Shown piece after piece: positions 5,427-7,331 of a DNA stretch of 7,331 nt. This DNA is from Phocaeicola plebeius (GTDB lineage Bacteria > Bacteroidota > Bacteroidia > Bacteroidales > Bacteroidaceae): assembly GCA_004558305.1 (NCBI GenBank), contig SFDG01000092.1, positions 1 through 7,331 of the forward strand, given 5' to 3'. The notes beneath the pieces were generated by a model, which was given only the letters and a program-made list of their open reading frames with translations, searched no databases and was not told where the DNA came from. Made by a program: the position numbers and the translations under genes. Each line of letters starts with the position of its first letter. Position 1 is the stretch's first letter.

Positions 5427-5451
5427 GTTACGTTTTTATTGAAGAATGCGG

Positions 5452-5459
5452 CAAAGATA
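5452..5459 (-). promoter_or_regulatory. Probable -7 box for the CDF-SDR-PAP2 operon
   Basis: The minus strand reads TATCTTTG, an exact TAnnTTTG match, about 25 bases before the CDF ATG at 5426. This gives a predicted leader of roughly 20 bases. The -33 position has no TTTG, only an A/T-rich TTTTAA near 5482-5487, so the promoter would be of the weak or regulated kind. Confidence 0.55.
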
Positions 5460-5525
5460 CGATTTTCTGCACGTACTGCCTTAAAATTAACGCAGCTTTT
5501 CACCAATTGTTCCATTTATTTTGTT

Positions 5526-5532
5526 TACTTTG
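5526..5532 (+). promoter_or_regulatory. Candidate -7 box for rnr
   Basis: TACTTTG on the plus strand is one base short of TAnnTTTG; read as TTACTTTG from 5525 it matches except for the second base. It sits 39 bases before the rnr ATG, and the leader that follows is A-rich with no Shine-Dalgarno sequence (CTAAAACTAAACAATT), typical of highly expressed Bacteroides genes. No convincing -33 TTTG is present at the right distance. The box and the divergent CDF promoter share the 145-bp intergenic region. Confidence 0.4.
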
Positions 5533-5571
5533 TACGGAAGTATTTCCTAAACTCTCTAAAACTAAACAATT

Positions 5572-7331
5572 ATGGCTAAGAAGAAAAAAGAAAAGAAAGG
5601 CGGAAAACACATGAAAAAGAAGGAACTGGCCGAAATCATGGTCAATTATTTCCGCAACCGGCCTACGGACGTACTTACCCTGAAGCAGCTGTACGGAGGA
5701 CTGAATCTGACGACTCATCCGCTCAAGATGCTTTGTGCTGACATCGTGGAGGAGATGATGGAAGACGATTTTCTGGTGGAGACAGAGAAGGGACACTATA
5801 AGCTCAACGAGCAGGGACAGGTGCTGACGGGCACGTTCGTGCGCAAGAGCAACGGGAAGAACGCTTTTATACCCGACGAGGGTGGTGAACCCATCCTGAT
5901 CGCCGAACGCAATGCGGCCCATGCCATGAACAACGACAAGGTGAAGGTGGTCATCTGTGCCCGCCGTCGCCGTCACGACCCCGAGGGGCAGGTCATCGAG
6001 ATTATCCAGCGGGCGGATGCCACCTATGTGGGCACGCTGAAAGTGACCAAGAACTATGCCTTCCTCCTCACTGAAACGACGACGCTGGCCAATGACATTT
6101 TCATACCGAAGGAGAAGCTGAAAGGCGGCAAGGACGGTGACAAGGCAGTGGTGAAGATTACCGAATGGCCCGACGAGGCGAAGAACCCCTTCGGCATGGT
6201 TGTCGACATCCTGGGCAAGGCCGGCGACAATACCACCGAGATGCACGCCATCCTGGCGGAATACGGTCTGCCGTATGTCTATCCTGCCAATGTGGAGGCG
6301 GCGGCCGAGAAGATTTCGGCGGAGATTACGCCCGAGGACTATGCCGAACGCGAGGATTGCCGCGAGGTGGTGACCTTTACCATCGACCCCAAGGACGCGA
6401 AGGACTTCGACGATGCCTTGTCCATCCGGGCCTTGAAACCGGGATTGTGGGAAGTGGGGGTCCACATCGCCGACGTGTCCCATTATGTGAAGGAGGGGCA
6501 GGTCATCGACAAGGAGGCCTTCAAGCGGGCCACTTCGGTCTATCTGGTCGACCGCACCATCCCCATGCTGCCCGAACGGCTCTGTAACTTCATCTGTTCG
6601 CTCCGTCCCGATGAGGAGAAGCTGGCCTATTCCGTCATCTTCCAGATGAACGACAAGGCCGAGGTGAAGGACTACCGCATCCGTCACACCGTTATCCGCT
6701 CCAACCGCCGCTTTACCTATGAGGAGGCGCAGGCGATGATTGAAGGAGGCGAGGGCGACTACAAGGCTGAAATCCTGGAGCTGAACCGCCTGGCACAAAT
6801 CCTGCGCGAGAAACGACTGGCCAACGGAGCCATCAACTTCGACCGCTGTGAGGTGAAGTTCGAGATTGACGAGAAAGGCAAACCGGTCAGCGTCTACTTC
6901 AAGGAGGCGAAAGAGGCAAACAAACTGATTGAGGAGTTCATGCTGCTGGCCAACCGTACGGTGGCGGAACACATCGGCAAGGTCCCCAAGAACAAGAAGC
7001 CGAAAGTGCTGCCCTATCGTATCCACGACTTGCCGGAACCGGAGAAACTGGACAATCTGAACCAGTTCATAGCCCGCTTCGGGTATAAGATCCGTACCGG
7101 CGGCAGCAAGAAGGAAGTGTCGCAGTCCATCAACCGCCTCTTGGGCGATATCAACGGCAAGAAGGAGCAGAACCTTATTGAAACCGTTTCCCTACGGGCC
7201 ATGCAGAAGGCACGCTATTCCATCTATAACATCGGCCACTACGGCCTGGCGTTCGACTACTATACGCATTTCACTTCGCCCATCCGCCGCTACCCCGACC
7301 TGATGGTCCACCGCCTGCTGACCCGTTACGA
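5572..7331 (+). CDS. rnr: Ribonuclease R (3'-5' exoribonuclease), 3' end outside window
   Basis: 586 codons are present and the frame is open to the edge. RNase R degrades structured RNA (mRNA fragments, rRNA, tmRNA-linked messages) processively from the 3' end in the cytoplasm. Domains in order: a Lys-rich start (MAKKKKEKKGGK); a winged-helix HTH_12-like domain at about 15-80; cold-shock/OB domains at about 84-147 and 153-217; and the RNB catalytic domain from about 262. The metal-binding signature IDPKDAKDFDDALS (271-284) supplies D272, D278, D280 and D281. Y324 lies in the segment SVYLVDRTIPMLPERLC, and HFTSPIRRYPDL (566-577) carries the RNB arginines. These catalytic positions appear to coincide with the E. 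coli numbering as I recall it. The rest of RNB and the S1 domain lie beyond the window; family members run about 700-820 residues. The start at 5572 follows an A-rich leader; M14 is a possible but less likely alternative. Confidence 0.96.
   Translation, partial: MAKKKKEKKGGKHMKKKELAEIMVNYFRNRPTDVLTLKQLYGGLNLTTHPLKMLCADIVEEMMEDDFLVETEKGHYKLNEQGQVLTGTFVRKSNGKNAFIPDEGGEPILIAERNAAHAMNNDKVKVVICARRRRHDPEGQVIEIIQRADATYVGTLKVTKNYAFLLTETTTLANDIFIPKEKLKGGKDGDKAVVKITEWPDEAKNPFGMVVDILGKAGDNTTEMHAILAEYGLPYVYPANVEAAAEKISAEITPEDYAEREDCREVVTFTIDPKDAKDFDDALSIRALKPGLWEVGVHIADVSHYVKEGQVIDKEAFKRATSVYLVDRTIPMLPERLCNFICSLRPDEEKLAYSVIFQMNDKAEVKDYRIRHTVIRSNRRFTYEEAQAMIEGGEGDYKAEILELNRLAQILREKRLANGAINFDRCEVKFEIDEKGKPVSVYFKEAKEANKLIEEFMLLANRTVAEHIGKVPKNKKPKVLPYRIHDLPEPEKLDNLNQFIARFGYKIRTGGSKKEVSQSINRLLGDINGKKEQNLIETVSLRAMQKARYSIYNIGHYGLAFDYYTHFTSPIRRYPDLMVHRLLTRY

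Noticed and set aside
4542..5579. 345-residue plus-strand open frame opposite the CDF gene
   Set aside because: Antisense shadow of a well-supported transporter gene. It shows no family motif, and its His/Gln/Gly/Val-rich composition reflects the complementary strand of a GC-rich gene.
5500..7026. 508-residue open frame on the minus strand opposite rnr
   Set aside because: It lies wholly antisense to a clear RNase R gene with intact catalytic motifs. Its composition is that of a codon-bias shadow, and it would cover the divergent promoters.

Overview
The window reads as a chromosomal segment of a Bacteroidales bacterium (Bacteroides or a near relative). The reasons are: sigma-ABfr type promoters (TTTG, about 20 bp, TATCTTTG) instead of E. 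coli-like -35/-10 boxes; A-rich leaders that mostly lack a Shine-Dalgarno sequence; an exported adhesin-head (GIN/DUF2807) protein; and a DUF3791/DUF3990 cassette of a kind common in gut Bacteroidales. Species cannot be told from the sequence.

Layout, left to right. (1) 1-206 holds no gene I can support, only a -7-like box near the left edge that may serve a gene leaving the window. (2) 207-1192 is an AT-rich minus-strand cassette: a textbook promoter (1161-1192), a 68-residue DUF3791-like protein, a 158-residue DUF3990 protein with ADP-ribosyltransferase-like landmarks, and a second small helical protein of 76 residues. Both junctions are 4-base ATGA overlaps. (3) About 1244-1429, on the same strand, holds the wreck of a DUF1016/YhcG-type PDDEXK nuclease gene. 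Three collinear fragments in different frames remain, with an in-frame stop and an internal deletion. (4) 1445-2440 encodes an exported DUF2807 protein whose C-terminal half is a serine-rich beta-helix with aligned cysteines, written in near-63-bp DNA repeats. (5) 2535-5426 is a tight minus-strand operon: a cation diffusion facilitator, an extended SDR NAD(P)-dependent reductase/epimerase, and a membrane PAP2-type enzyme with a His-His-Asp triad. The CDF-SDR gap is 4 bp and the SDR-PAP2 overlap is 10 bp. (6) 5572 to the right edge, on the plus strand and divergent from the CDF gene, is ribonuclease R (rnr). It is cut by the window before its S1 domain.

Functionally, rnr and the CDF exporter are ordinary core genes. 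The SDR plus PAP2 pair looks like a lipid-modifying unit. Because Bacteroides make sphingolipids, ceramide/sphinganine reduction followed by head-group transfer is a reasonable but unproven reading. The left 1.4 kb is different: lower GC, a decayed nuclease gene and a compact cassette around a possible ADP-ribosyltransferase. It looks like a variable (defence or toxin-antitoxin) locus beside conserved genes, and it is the most likely place for an under-described system.
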